A DNA stretch of 64,000 bases from Tepidanaerobacter acetatoxydans_A (GTDB taxonomy: Bacteria; Bacillota; Thermosediminibacteria; Thermosediminibacterales; Tepidanaerobacteraceae): NCBI GenBank assembly GCA_022840405.1, contig JALHJR010000001.1:1-64000 (forward strand). The letters run 5' to 3'. The translations under genes and the position numbers were made by a program. Below, one piece after another: positions 17,591 to 26,597 of the stretch. Each line of letters opens with the position of its first letter. Positions within the stretch are counted from its first letter, which is position 1. Below the pieces are notes generated by a model that did not search any database, was not told the origin of the DNA, and saw nothing but the letters and a program-made list of their open reading frames with translations.

Positions 17591-20014
17591 TTAGTTGCTG
17601 TTATTGTTTCCATTATTATGGTTATGCTCATTATTTTCCATGTCATCACTGCCATTTTCATTGTCATCACTGCCATTTTCATTGAATCCGTTTTCCTCAT
17701 TTTCATTAGTATCTTCATCATCGCCCGAAGGGAAATTCATATCAGGAGGAGTAATTACCGGTTCAGATTCGTGAACATCGCAGTATTTTGTTGGCGATTC
17801 ATATTTTGCATCTAATGGTATCTGACCGGTGGGCGATGGTGAATAAGGAACACGTCTCTTAATGAAAACTTGTCTTTGAACTAACTCTTCTGGGCAAAAT
17901 TCTGTTGCTAAGCAATTTGTAGAGGTATCAATAAAATCTTCTATATGAACATCACAGGTTTTTACAGGCTGTGTACCTTTTATAAAATATTCCTGTCTAA
18001 TTCTATTACCTCTTGGATCTTTTGAACAAAACTCCGAGGGTAAATACCCTGAATCTATGCAAACAGCTATAGGACCGACTATACCATCCGGTTTTACAAA
18101 TGTTGCTTTGGGAAGGTCTTTATGTGCCACTGCCATAATTTGTTTCCACATTAAGGCCGGTTGATATCCGCCTGCTACATTGTGCATAGCTGTTGGCTCG
18201 TCGTGTCCCATCCAGACTACACCTGCCAAGTGAGGAGTATAACCTACCCACCATACATCTTTGTCATCAGAGGTGGTACCGGTTTTTCCGGCTACCGGGA
18301 ACGGAAAATCAGCTACTCTTTTTCCGGTGCCTTCTGTTACGACACTTCTAAGCATATCGGTCATAATAAAAGCTGTTTGTTTACTAACGGCACTCCACAT
18401 CTCCGGCTTGTTTTCAAAAATTGTTCTTCCGCTTTTATCTACAACTTTTAAAATTGCTATAGGTTCCACATGTGTTCCCTCATTTGCTAAAGTACCAAAA
18501 GCCGAAATCAGTTCCAAAGGTGTAACTCCCTTTGTAATACCTCCAAGGGCGGCTGAAAGCTGTCTGTCATTTTTGTTTCCTGTAAGTACCAGATTTTTTA
18601 TGCCTAGTTTTTGTGCATATTCTATACCTCTATCCACGCCAATTTCATTGAATACCTTCACAGCTACGATATTTACCGAATTGGCTATGGCTTTTCTAAT
18701 AGTTGTAAGGCCTTTGAAATCATTTGTATAATTTTTTGGAGACCATACTGTGCCTGACCCCGAAGGGAAAGACACAGGCGAGTCGTCGATTACTGTAGCA
18801 GCCGTATAGCCCATATCAATTGCTGCGGTGTATACTAAAATAGGCTTAAAAGTCGATCCGGGCTGCCGAAAAGCTTGAGAAGCCCTGTTGAATCCTAATT
18901 TTCTCTGATGCTCACGGCCGCCTACTAGAGCCTTTATATATCCTGTATGAGGATCGATTATAACGGCAGCGGCTTGTGGCTGGACTACCTCATTGGCATC
19001 ATTTTTAGAATAGGGGTAATTCTTCGGGTCTGACAAGACCTTTTCAGCTTCTTCTTGAATTTTCATATCAACCGTTGTATATATCTTTAAGCCGCCGGTG
19101 TAGATTTTATTATAGGCTTCATCTTCGGCAAGCCCCAACTCCTTTTGAAAAAGTGCTGCCAATTCTTGTATTACATAATCGGTAAAGTATGGAGCTTTGT
19201 AATCTGCAGCTACATCTTTTATTCCTACGAGCTTTATTTCTTCTTGTTTGGCTTTTTCTGCCTCTTCTTCACTTATAAATCCCATTTCGGCCATAGCATT
19301 TAAGATAATCTCCTGACGCTCCTTGGCCTTATCGAAATTAGTGTAAGGTGAATAATAAGCAGGACCCTTTGGTATCCCGGCAAGCATGGCGGCTTCAGCC
19401 AAATTTAAATCCTCAACACTTTTTCCAAAGTAAGTATCGGCGGCTGATTCAACCCCGTAAGCAGAATGCCCGAAATAAATTTGATTTAGATAAAACTCCA
19501 TTATCTGGTCTTTTGTATAATGTCTTTCCAACTGTATAGCAAGCCATGCCTCTTGGGCTTTTCGCTTTAAAGATTGTTCAGGAGATAAAAAAGCAGTTTT
19601 TACCAACTGCTGGGTTATAGTACTGGCACCTCGCTTAATACCTCCATGCACCAGATTGGTAGCGAGAGATCCGATTATTGAACGTATATTTACACCTTTG
19701 TGTGAATAAAAGTATTGATCTTCTATAGCAATAAAGGCATTTATTAGATTTTTAGGTATTTTTTCCAAAGGTACCTGTATTCGATTTTGCTCGCCGTGCA
19801 ATTCGGCTATGACTTGGTTGTCTTGAGCATACACTATGGAAGTTTCACTGGGTTTTAATTTATTCGGGTCAAACTCCGGTGCATCCTTTACATATGATGC
19901 AAATACTCCAATGCCTGTCCCAAAGGCGATAATAATTAAAACCATAATGAAAATAATTATACTGCGCCAATTAAGTATTTTTCGTTTTTTTATATTCTTT
20001 TTTTTATTTGACAT
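17591..20014 (-). CDS. Class A penicillin-binding protein (PBP1A family)
   Basis: An 807-residue bifunctional peptidoglycan synthase. A cytoplasmic basic N-terminus leads to one membrane anchor (about 18-42). The GT51 glycosyltransferase domain (about 60-240) has catalytic E98 in IEDQYFYSHKG and the RGASTITQQL motif. The transpeptidase domain (about 340-640) has S387-x-x-K390, S446-V-N and K577-T-G. A cysteine-containing linker and a low-complexity Asn/Glu/Gly/Asp tail (about 770-807) follow. ATG at 20014 is preceded by GGGGAGG. It is transcribed alone; a minus-strand TATAAT at 20146-20151 may be its -10 box. Confidence 0.96.
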   Translation of the reverse strand: MSNKKKNIKKRKILNWRSIIIFIMVLIIIAFGTGIGVFASYVKDAPEFDPNKLKPSETSIVYAQDNQVIAELHGEQNRIQVPLEKIPKNLINAFIAIEDQYFYSHKGVNIRSIIGSLATNLVHGGIKRGASTITQQLVKTAFLSPEQSLKRKAQEAWLAIQLERHYTKDQIMEFYLNQIYFGHSAYGVESAADTYFGKSVEDLNLAEAAMLAGIPKGPAYYSPYTNFDKAKERQEIILNAMAEMGFISEEEAEKAKQEEIKLVGIKDVAADYKAPYFTDYVIQELAALFQKELGLAEDEAYNKIYTGGLKIYTTVDMKIQEEAEKVLSDPKNYPYSKNDANEVVQPQAAAVIIDPHTGYIKALVGGREHQRKLGFNRASQAFRQPGSTFKPILVYTAAIDMGYTAATVIDDSPVSFPSGSGTVWSPKNYTNDFKGLTTIRKAIANSVNIVAVKVFNEIGVDRGIEYAQKLGIKNLVLTGNKNDRQLSAALGGITKGVTPLELISAFGTLANEGTHVEPIAILKVVDKSGRTIFENKPEMWSAVSKQTAFIMTDMLRSVVTEGTGKRVADFPFPVAGKTGTTSDDKDVWWVGYTPHLAGVVWMGHDEPTAMHNVAGGYQPALMWKQIMAVAHKDLPKATFVKPDGIVGPIAVCIDSGYLPSEFCSKDPRGNRIRQEYFIKGTQPVKTCDVHIEDFIDTSTNCLATEFCPEELVQRQVFIKRRVPYSPSPTGQIPLDAKYESPTKYCDVHESEPVITPPDMNFPSGDDEDTNENEENGFNENGSDDNENGSDDMENNEHNHNNGNNNSN
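17642..17683 (-). repeat. Two perfect 21-bp tandem repeats in the PBP tail
   Basis: The 21-base unit GTCATCACTGCCATTTTCAT plus T occurs twice head to tail (17642-17662, 17663-17683). In the minus-strand gene it encodes tandem NENGSDD. It lies in the disordered tail and is a likely slippage site. Confidence 0.9.
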
Positions 20015-20255
20015 GATAACCTCCCCTTGGTCCTCTCAATTAAATGAGCTTGAGCAAATAAAACTTTACAAAACCAATCTTGTTTGAGGCATATATGGTC
20101 GGTTAATATTAAATTAAAATTAGCTACTATGAAGCAGATAAAAACATTATACCACACAACAAAATATAAGGGAACTTATCAAATTTTTCATTATAACAGA
20201 TGTGCAGCAAACAATCCAAAGCTTTTTAGAGCAGCTTACCGGCAAGGGGCAAACG
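20015..20255. other. Intergenic region between divergent PBP and ileS
   Basis: A non-coding stretch. It contains the PBP ribosome binding site (GGGGAGG on the minus strand, about 20020-20026) and a minus-strand TATAAT (20146-20151) with only a poor -35 match 17 bases upstream. I see no conserved ORF or RNA here. Confidence 0.6.
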
Positions 20256-20284
20256 TTGACATTGGCAATAAAATAATATATCAT
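20256..20284 (+). promoter_or_regulatory. Promoter for the ileS T-box leader
   Basis: TTGACA at 20256-20261, a 17-base spacer, and TATCAT at 20279-20284. The T-box leader begins shortly after. Confidence 0.8.
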
Positions 20285-20299
20285 AAAAAAGTAATATAG

Positions 20300-20568
20300 T
20301 TGATATTTGATTAAAACTATGATGGGGACAGTAAGCATCAGGAAACCTTTTAGCGAACCGGGGAGGGTGCAAGCCCGGCAGGGGATGATGACTGAAGATC
20401 ACCCAGGAGTGTGATTCTGAAACTAAAGGAGTAAGAATTGCCGGCTTATTTGCCGTTATCAAAAATGAGAGGGAAAAAAGATGTAATAATATAAATTATA
20501 AATGATCTTTTTCCTATTTGGGTGGTAACGCGGGAGAAATCTCGTCCCTTTTGGGACGGATTTTTTTT
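20300..20568 (+). promoter_or_regulatory. T-box riboswitch (isoleucine) controlling ileS
   Basis: The T-box sequence GGGTGGTAACGCGGG lies at 20520-20534, followed by a terminator (AAATCTCGTCCC...GGGACGGATTT and a T run) ending about 20568. The specifier trinucleotide after GAAG is ATC (20398-20400), an isoleucine codon matching ileS. Long stem I structure is visible around GCCGG/CCGGC segments. Confidence 0.95.
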
Positions 20569-20597
20569 TACTTTAAAGTTAAGACAGGAGGATAGTA

Positions 20598-23500
20598 ATG
20601 TTTAAGAAAGTAGAATCGACAATGAATTTTGTCCCTATAGAAGAAAAAATCCTTGATTTTTGGAAAAGGGAACAGATATTTGAAAAGAGCATTGAAAATC
20701 GCAAGGATGCTCCTAATTATGTGTTTTATGAAGGACCGCCTACTGCTAACGGTATGCCCCATGCTGGCCACGTTCTTACACGAGTAGTAAAAGATTTAAT
20801 TCCCCGCTATAAGACTATGACCGGCTATAGGGTAGACAGAAAGGCCGGCTGGGATACCCATGGCCTTCCTGTAGAATTAGAAGTGGAAAAGCAACTGGGT
20901 ATTAGCGGAAAACCTCAGATTGAAAGCTATGGTGTTGAAAACTTTATTAAAAAGTGTAAAAACAGTGTCTTTACCTATGAAGAGGAATGGCGCAAGATGA
21001 CTGAAAGGGTAGGCTTTTGGATAGATATGGACAATCCTTATGTCACTTATCACAACACTTATATTGAATCTGTGTGGTGGGCGCTTAAGCAAATATGGGA
21101 AAAGGGTTTATTGTATAAGGGGAATAAAGTAGTTCCATATTGCCCGCGATGCGGAACATCTCTTTCCAGTCATGAAGTTGCACAAGGGTATAAGGAGGTT
21201 GAAGATCCTTCAGTTTTTGTAAAGTTTCCGGTTGCAGGGAAAGAAAATACTTATTTTCTTGTTTGGACGACAACTCCTTGGACTCTCCCGTCTAATGTAG
21301 CGTTAGCGGTAAAGGATACCTATACTTATGTAATGGTTGAACAATGCGGCGAAAGACTAATTTTGGCTGAAGGCAGATTGGAAACTTTAGAAGGGGAATA
21401 TACCATAATAGATAAATTCCCTGGAGAAAAATTAGTTTCCTTGAAATATGAGCCGATATTCCCATTTTTTGAAGAAGAGAAGGATAAAGCTTACTATGTA
21501 GTTACAGCAGATTTTGTTACATTGGAGGATGGCACTGGCATAGTGCATATTGCACCGGCCTTTGGTGAAGATGACTCACGAGTGGGTCATGAGTATGGTT
21601 TGCCAGTAATTCAACCGGTTGATGCACAGGGCAAGTTTACCGAAAAGGTATCTCCTTGGGCGGGTATGTTTGTTAAAGATGCCGATAAGGGTATTATCAA
21701 GGATTTAAAAAGCCGAAACATCCTTTATAAATCACAAAAGTATAAGCACAGCTATCCATTTTGCTGGCGGTGCGATACTCCGCTTTTATATTACGGCCGC
21801 AGCAGCTGGTTTATAAAGACAACAGCTATCAGAGAAAGACTTCTTGAAATAAATAAGGGTATTAATTGGCATCCGGAACACATTCGAGATGGGCGATTCG
21901 GCAATTTTCTAGAAAATGTAATTGACTGGTGCTTAAGCCGTGAGAGGTATTGGGGGACACCTTTAAATATCTGGATTTGCGACGAATGTGGCTGCCAGCA
22001 TGCGGTAGGAAGTATAAAAGAACTCAAAGATATGAGCAAACAACCTATTGAGGATATAGAACTGCATAAACCGTATGTCGATGAGGTTATTTTAAAATGT
22101 CCGGAATGCGGCGGCAACATGAAACGGGTGCCTGAAGTAATAGACTGCTGGTTTGACTCCGGTGCCATGCCTTTTGCGCAATTTCATTATCCTTTTGAAA
22201 ATGAGGATTACTTTAATAAACACTTCCCGGCAGATTTTATTTCAGAGGCCATTGACCAGACGCGGGGATGGTTTTACAGCCTTTTGGTGATTTCTACACT
22301 GCTGTTTGACAAATCACCTTACAAAAATGTTCTGGTTATGGGGCATATCCTTGATGAAAAAGGAATTAAAATGAGCAAGCATAAGGGCAATATTTTAGAC
22401 CCATGGAAGGTTCTTAATGAACAGGGTGCCGATGCTATGCGCTGGTACCTGTATGTGGCAAGTCCTCCATGGAGCCCCAGCCGTTTTTATCAAGATGCCG
22501 TAAGTGAAGCTCAAAGACGGTTTTTGGGGACACTGTGGAATGTATATTCATTCTTTGTACTTTACGCAAATATTGATGAATTTGATCCAAGAAAATATTC
22601 TTTAGACCCTAAAGATAGAAGCGAATTGGATCGATGGTTATTGTCAAGGATAAACAGCATAAATAAAAAAATACGCCAATATATGAATGACTTAGACATA
22701 ACAGATGCTGCAAGGACTATGGAATCGCTTATAGATGATATTAGCAACTGGTATGTGCGACGCTGTCGTGAACGTTATTGGAAGTCTGAAATGGACAATG
22801 ATAAAATAGCTGCATATTTGACACTATACGAAGCACTTGTAACATTTATCAAAATGGCAGCACCCTTTGTTCCCTTTATTACAGAAGAATTATATCAAAA
22901 CTTAGTTTTAATACCATACCCCGAAGAACCGGCAAGCATACATCTTTGCGATTTTCCGGATGTCAAAGAAGAACTTATCGATGAAATACTGGAACATAAG
23001 ATGGAACTTGCAAGGAAGATTGTAGAACTTGGCAGAGCTGCCAGGAACAAAGGTAAGATTAAAAACCGTCAGCCTCTTCAAAAGATGATGGTACAACTTC
23101 GAAACTTCAATGATAGAGAATTGGTTTTAGACTTGTCGGATATTATTAAAGAAGAGCTGAACATAAAAGAAATTGAATATATCGATGTAGCTGAAGAATA
23201 TTTCACTTACACGGTAAAACCGCGGTTCGATTTATTGGGACCAAAATACGGAAAACTCATGTCCGGCATAGCAAAAGAGATTGCTGCCGCTGAACCTATG
23301 GAGCTTATAAAAAGAGCAAGAGAAAATGGCCAAGTTGCTATCAATGTAAATGGGGAAAACATAACTATTTTAGAAAATGAGTTAGATATTCGAGCTCAAG
23401 ATAAAGAGGGTTTCTGCGCCGAAGGTGAAGGCGGCTATTACGTGGTTCTTGATACTACAATTACTCCTGAACTTATGCTTGAGGGCTTTGCCAGAGAACT

Positions 23501-23735
23501 GGTAAGTAAAATTCAGAACATGCGAAAAGAAGCAGGCTTTAAAGTTGAGGATAAGATATATCTGTATTATTTAGGTGACGACATTATAGATGAAGTGCTA
23601 GAAAAACACGGAGAAGAAATAAAAACAGATACGCTGTCTACTGCGGTTGAAAGAGTTTTTCCGCCGGAAGACAGCTTTGCAAGAGAGTGTGATATCAACG
23701 GTCACAAGGTTAATATTGGTGTAAAGCAAATTTAA
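20598..23735 (+). CDS. ileS: Isoleucyl-tRNA synthetase, type 2 (eukaryotic/archaeal-like)
   Basis: A 1045-residue class I synthetase. The ATP-binding HIGH motif is HAGH (55-58) within EGPPTANGMPHAGH, and the KMSKS loop is KMSKH (591-595). The CP1 editing domain lies between. Paired cysteine motifs (CPRCG, CDECG, CPECGG) suggest zinc sites. Length, the GPPTANG motif and the RKAGWDTHGLPVE segment fit the type-2 branch (about 1040 residues) rather than the roughly 920-residue bacterial type 1. Type-2 enzymes are known to be less sensitive to mupirocin. ATG at 20598 follows ACAGGAGG. T-box controlled. Confidence 0.96.
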   Translation: MFKKVESTMNFVPIEEKILDFWKREQIFEKSIENRKDAPNYVFYEGPPTANGMPHAGHVLTRVVKDLIPRYKTMTGYRVDRKAGWDTHGLPVELEVEKQLGISGKPQIESYGVENFIKKCKNSVFTYEEEWRKMTERVGFWIDMDNPYVTYHNTYIESVWWALKQIWEKGLLYKGNKVVPYCPRCGTSLSSHEVAQGYKEVEDPSVFVKFPVAGKENTYFLVWTTTPWTLPSNVALAVKDTYTYVMVEQCGERLILAEGRLETLEGEYTIIDKFPGEKLVSLKYEPIFPFFEEEKDKAYYVVTADFVTLEDGTGIVHIAPAFGEDDSRVGHEYGLPVIQPVDAQGKFTEKVSPWAGMFVKDADKGIIKDLKSRNILYKSQKYKHSYPFCWRCDTPLLYYGRSSWFIKTTAIRERLLEINKGINWHPEHIRDGRFGNFLENVIDWCLSRERYWGTPLNIWICDECGCQHAVGSIKELKDMSKQPIEDIELHKPYVDEVILKCPECGGNMKRVPEVIDCWFDSGAMPFAQFHYPFENEDYFNKHFPADFISEAIDQTRGWFYSLLVISTLLFDKSPYKNVLVMGHILDEKGIKMSKHKGNILDPWKVLNEQGADAMRWYLYVASPPWSPSRFYQDAVSEAQRRFLGTLWNVYSFFVLYANIDEFDPRKYSLDPKDRSELDRWLLSRINSINKKIRQYMNDLDITDAARTMESLIDDISNWYVRRCRERYWKSEMDNDKIAAYLTLYEALVTFIKMAAPFVPFITEELYQNLVLIPYPEEPASIHLCDFPDVKEELIDEILEHKMELARKIVELGRAARNKGKIKNRQPLQKMMVQLRNFNDRELVLDLSDIIKEELNIKEIEYIDVAEEYFTYTVKPRFDLLGPKYGKLMSGIAKEIAAAEPMELIKRARENGQVAINVNGENITILENELDIRAQDKEGFCAEGEGGYYVVLDTTITPELMLEGFARELVSKIQNMRKEAGFKVEDKIYLYYLGDDIIDEVLEKHGEEIKTDTLSTAVERVFPPEDSFARECDINGHKVNIGVKQI

Positions 23736-23798
23736 TCAGGAGCGATATCATACAGAACAGGTAATACAATGGGAAAATACTAATATAATATATTAAGT

Positions 23799-23839
23799 TG
23801 CGGCATTTGTTTGCAGTAAATTTTGGAACAAATGCCGCA
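23799..23839 (+). terminator. Long hairpin downstream of ileS
   Basis: TGCGGCATTTGTT at 23799-23811 is perfectly inverted at 23827-23839 (13 bp, 15-base loop). The T tract after it is weak (ATATTTATA), so it may be an imperfect terminator or an RNA-stabilising hairpin. Confidence 0.6.
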
Positions 23840-23898
23840 TATTTATAGTGTGGGTAATTATTGAAGCAAAGTGCTTTGACTTATGGAGAGAGGATATT

Positions 23899-24756
23899 AT
23901 GAAAATATATTTTAACAATATTCTTCCATTTAATCTTGAAATAATAGCCGACGGAGGCCAGGCATTTCGGTGGAATCGCAGTGAAGATGGGAAATATATA
24001 GGCGTTGTTGAAGATTATGTTTTTGAGGTTGTCCAGGCCAATGATGAGCTAATAATTGATTCTAACTTAGAAGGCAAAAAAGAAGCATTTGCTAGGGAAT
24101 ACTTCGATCTGTCTAGAGATTATGAACAGATAGAAAAGGAATTGATGTGTTTTAAAGAGGTAGCTGCTGCGGTTAATTACTGCAGTGGATATAGAATTCT
24201 CTTTCAAAATCCGTGGGAAACCACCATATCTTTTATTATATCGGCAAACAATCATATTAGAAATATTAAAAATACCATTGAAAATATGTGTAAAATCTAT
24301 GGAGAGCCATTGGAATATAGAGGAAAAACTTACTACTCTTTTCCTTCTCCGAATAAACTGGCAAGTCTATCTGAAGATGAGCTAAAAAAGACAAAATGCG
24401 GATACAGGGCCAAATATATTATAGAAACAGCAAGGATGATAGCGGATGGTAAGGTTGATTTATATGGCCTAAGGGAACTGCAGACAGACGAAGCAAGAGA
24501 AGTGCTATTGACATTGCCCGGCGTTGGCAGAAAAGTGGCAGATTGTATAATGCTTTATTCCATGAGAAAGTTTGATGCTTTTCCTATAGATGTATGGATA
24601 AAAAGGGTTCTTGAACATATTTATTTCAGTGGAAACCAAATACCTATTAAAAAACTCCAAAAATTTGCAGAGGAAAAATTTGGGGATAAAGCAGGTTTCA
24701 TGCAGCAATATCTTTTTTACTATTCCCGAAATTACTTGCAAGATATTATAAAGTGA
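23899..24756 (+). CDS. ogg: 8-oxoguanine DNA glycosylase/AP lyase (OGG1 type)
   Basis: A 285-residue helix-hairpin-helix glycosylase that removes oxidised guanine from DNA and cleaves the abasic site. An N-terminal beta domain (about 1-100) contains GGQAFRW. The HhH motif LPGVGRKVADC carries the catalytic lysine K212, and D231 in FPIDVWIKR is the conserved aspartate, both needed for the bifunctional OGG mechanism. The ATG at 23899 is chosen over GTG 23848 because GAGAGAGGATATT precedes it and it gives the normal N-terminus. Confidence 0.92.
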   Translation: MKIYFNNILPFNLEIIADGGQAFRWNRSEDGKYIGVVEDYVFEVVQANDELIIDSNLEGKKEAFAREYFDLSRDYEQIEKELMCFKEVAAAVNYCSGYRILFQNPWETTISFIISANNHIRNIKNTIENMCKIYGEPLEYRGKTYYSFPSPNKLASLSEDELKKTKCGYRAKYIIETARMIADGKVDLYGLRELQTDEAREVLLTLPGVGRKVADCIMLYSMRKFDAFPIDVWIKRVLEHIYFSGNQIPIKKLQKFAEEKFGDKAGFMQQYLFYYSRNYLQDIIK

Positions 24757-24839
24757 AATATAAAATCTGAAAAAGTGTCATATTATATACTTAAATATGC
24801 TATAATAATAGTATCAAAAAAGAGGCGGAGGAGATAAAT

Positions 24840-25013
24840 ATGAGTCCTGAACAAACTATTGTTGTAGCAAAAACATGTAAAGACTATAAAAAGGGTAGCA
24901 CATTTAAATATCCTGCTGAATACATTATGCAATATAGATCCTGTAAAAACTGTTCAAATTGGCAGGTTGGCCGATGTGAAAAAGCTCATGATATCTTAAA
25001 TACCTTAGATTGA
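24840..25013 (+). CDS. Small four-cysteine protein (57 residues), unknown function
   Basis: An ORF with ATG at 24840 and stop at 25011-25013. It is preceded by a strong GGCGGAGGAG (24824-24833) and a TATAAT -10 box at 24801-24806 (poor -35). The product has cysteines at positions 13, 35, 38 and 46, with CKNCSNWQVGRC resembling a small zinc- or cluster-binding knuckle. It contains aromatic and basic residues and no membrane segment. It ends before a strong hairpin, so it looks like an independent single-gene unit. I do not recognise the family. Confidence 0.7.
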   Translation: MSPEQTIVVAKTCKDYKKGSTFKYPAEYIMQYRSCKNCSNWQVGRCEKAHDILNTLD

Positions 25014-25045
25014 TTATATAATATAGAAATTTGATTATTAAAGAC

Positions 25046-25093
25046 AAAGATGGCATTCAAATGGGTGCAAAAACGTATTTGAATGCCATCTTT
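25046..25093. terminator. Strong bidirectional hairpin terminator
   Basis: AAAGATGGCATTCAAAT at 25046-25062 is perfectly inverted at 25077-25093 (17 bp, 14-base loop). It separates the four-cysteine gene from the converging DUF3006 gene. Confidence 0.8.
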
Positions 25094-25141
25094 ATGTATC
25101 TAAAACTAATTTTTTCTGATAAATTAGGTTTACTGCATCAA

Positions 25142-25357
25142 TTAAATTTCATCCTCAAACAGCTCATCTGCAAGCTTACGAATAACATTTTTTCTAATTT
25201 CGGTTTCGTTTTTATCAACAGTCATATCATCTAGGTTTACTACATCGCCTTCCTTGGTATCTTCCGGTAAAAGCTGTCTTTTAATATTTAACATTTGACC
25301 GTCATCGGTTTCTAACACAGCATATTTGTCTTCAAACCTATCTACTACGGCATACAT
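25142..25357 (-). CDS. DUF3006 domain protein
   Basis: A 71-residue protein: MYAVVDRFEDKYAVLETDDG, then a short acidic segment and a basic helix. It fits the DUF3006 family of small beta-rich proteins of unknown function. Its start follows the stop of the upstream MBL lipoprotein gene by one base, with AAGGGTG as ribosome binding site, so the two are a translationally coupled pair. DUF3006 genes are commonly paired with ComEC-like MBL genes, which suggests a joint role. Confidence 0.85.
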   Translation of the reverse strand: MYAVVDRFEDKYAVLETDDGQMLNIKRQLLPEDTKEGDVVNLDDMTVDKNETEIRKNVIRKLADELFEDEI

Positions 25358-25358
25358 T

Positions 25359-26246
25359 TTATTTCACCCTTTTTATTTCAATATTTTGACCATCACTGGT
25401 TATCAATATATTACCATTGTCGGCAGTAGTATATACTTGCACACCGTAATCAGATAAAAGTTCTAATGTTTCTTTATGTGGATGACCGTAAGTGTTATCA
25501 CTTCCTACGCAAATAACGGCATATTTGGGAGATACAGCCGATAAAAATTCTTTTGTTGTACCTGAACTGCTGCCGTGGTGAGCGACCTTAAGCACATCTG
25601 CACTCAGATTATAATTTTCATTTTTTAGCATTTCTTCTTCAGAAATTTTTTCGGCATCACCGGTAAAGAGAAATGAAGTATTTCCGTAAGTAAGCTTTAT
25701 TACAATACTATAGTTGTTAAGGTTTTCATAGCTGCTGCTATTGGGTGCAAGTATATCTATATTCACATCTTCATCAAGAGAAAACTCCATACCTCCGCGT
25801 GCCGAAGTGACTTTTAAACCTTTATCTTTTACTGCCAATAGAACATCCTTGAAGGTTTTTGTGTTTGCAGTAACTTTTGGCATGAGGATTTTTCCGATAT
25901 CAAAATGTTCGATTATATCATCCATTGCACCAATATGATCTTCATGCGGATGTGTTCCTACTACAAAATCAAGTCTATGTACATTTAGCCTCTCAATATA
26001 ATCGATAATCGTCTGCCCATCGTCATTATTTCCAGCATCTATTAGCATGCTGTTTCCATTAGGTGATTTAATAAAGATGCTGTCAGATTGACCAGTATCA
26101 ATAAAATGAATTTCAAGAATACCATCATCGGCCGGTTGTAATGTATCAATTTCAATTGAGCAGGCAGAAAGTAAAAGCAAACCCAAGAGTAAAATAATAA
26201 AGTATTTGTGGCATAGTTTTTTGCTTCCAACATTAGAATGTTGCAA
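25359..26246 (-). CDS. Secreted MBL-fold hydrolase lipoprotein (ComEC C-terminal-like)
   Basis: A 295-residue protein with a lipoprotein signal peptide (hydrophobic about 14-27, lipobox LSAC at about 25-28). A metallo-beta-lactamase domain follows, with FIDTGQSDS, the zinc-binding THPHEDHIG motif, FTGDAE and VAHHGSSSG. The closest functional relatives are the nuclease-like MBL domain of ComEC and stand-alone secreted versions, so an extracellular nucleic-acid hydrolase is plausible but unproven. The start is probably TTG at 26246, after GAGGTGATTTCTAA. It precedes and is coupled to DUF3006. Confidence 0.88.
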   Translation of the reverse strand: MQHSNVGSKKLCHKYFIILLLGLLLLSACSIEIDTLQPADDGILEIHFIDTGQSDSIFIKSPNGNSMLIDAGNNDDGQTIIDYIERLNVHRLDFVVGTHPHEDHIGAMDDIIEHFDIGKILMPKVTANTKTFKDVLLAVKDKGLKVTSARGGMEFSLDEDVNIDILAPNSSSYENLNNYSIVIKLTYGNTSFLFTGDAEKISEEEMLKNENYNLSADVLKVAHHGSSSGTTKEFLSAVSPKYAVICVGSDNTYGHPHKETLELLSDYGVQVYTTADNGNILITSDGQNIEIKRVK

Positions 26247-26597
26247 TTAGAAATCACCTCGTATAATAATGTTATAGGTTAAATATTAAATTATCTTTAT
26301 TATCTCACTCTTCTTGTGAGATAATAATTGCACAGATAGAGGTCGTAGTTAATCACCTTAAGGCCTAGTCTTCCTTTTTGAGAGTTCTTTACATCTATAT
26401 GCGAATGAACCGGATAGTACAATGGTTACTGAATGTCTAACGTGGTTGTATCGGTGTAAAGTAAAGAGCATGTAAATAATACCATACCAAAATCCTCTCC
26501 ACAAGGTAAACTGTCGTTTATTTCTTTTTAAATGGATAAAGTTGTGCTATAATCTTATTGTATCATAGAATTATTTAACAGGTCTTGGGAGGTTGTA
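26247..26597. other. Intergenic region between the MBL lipoprotein and yhaM
   Basis: A non-coding stretch between divergent genes. It holds a perfect 12-bp hairpin (TTATTATCTCAC with GTGAGATAATAA, 26297-26327, 7-base loop) in the leader of the minus-strand gene. A TATAAT at 26548-26553 is probably the yhaM -10 box, although the -35 is weak. I find no convincing ORF. Confidence 0.6.

Noticed and set aside
19348..20087. Plus-strand ORFs over the PBP gene and its upstream region
   Set aside because: They are antisense to a strongly supported PBP gene and show no recognisable domains or ribosome binding sites.
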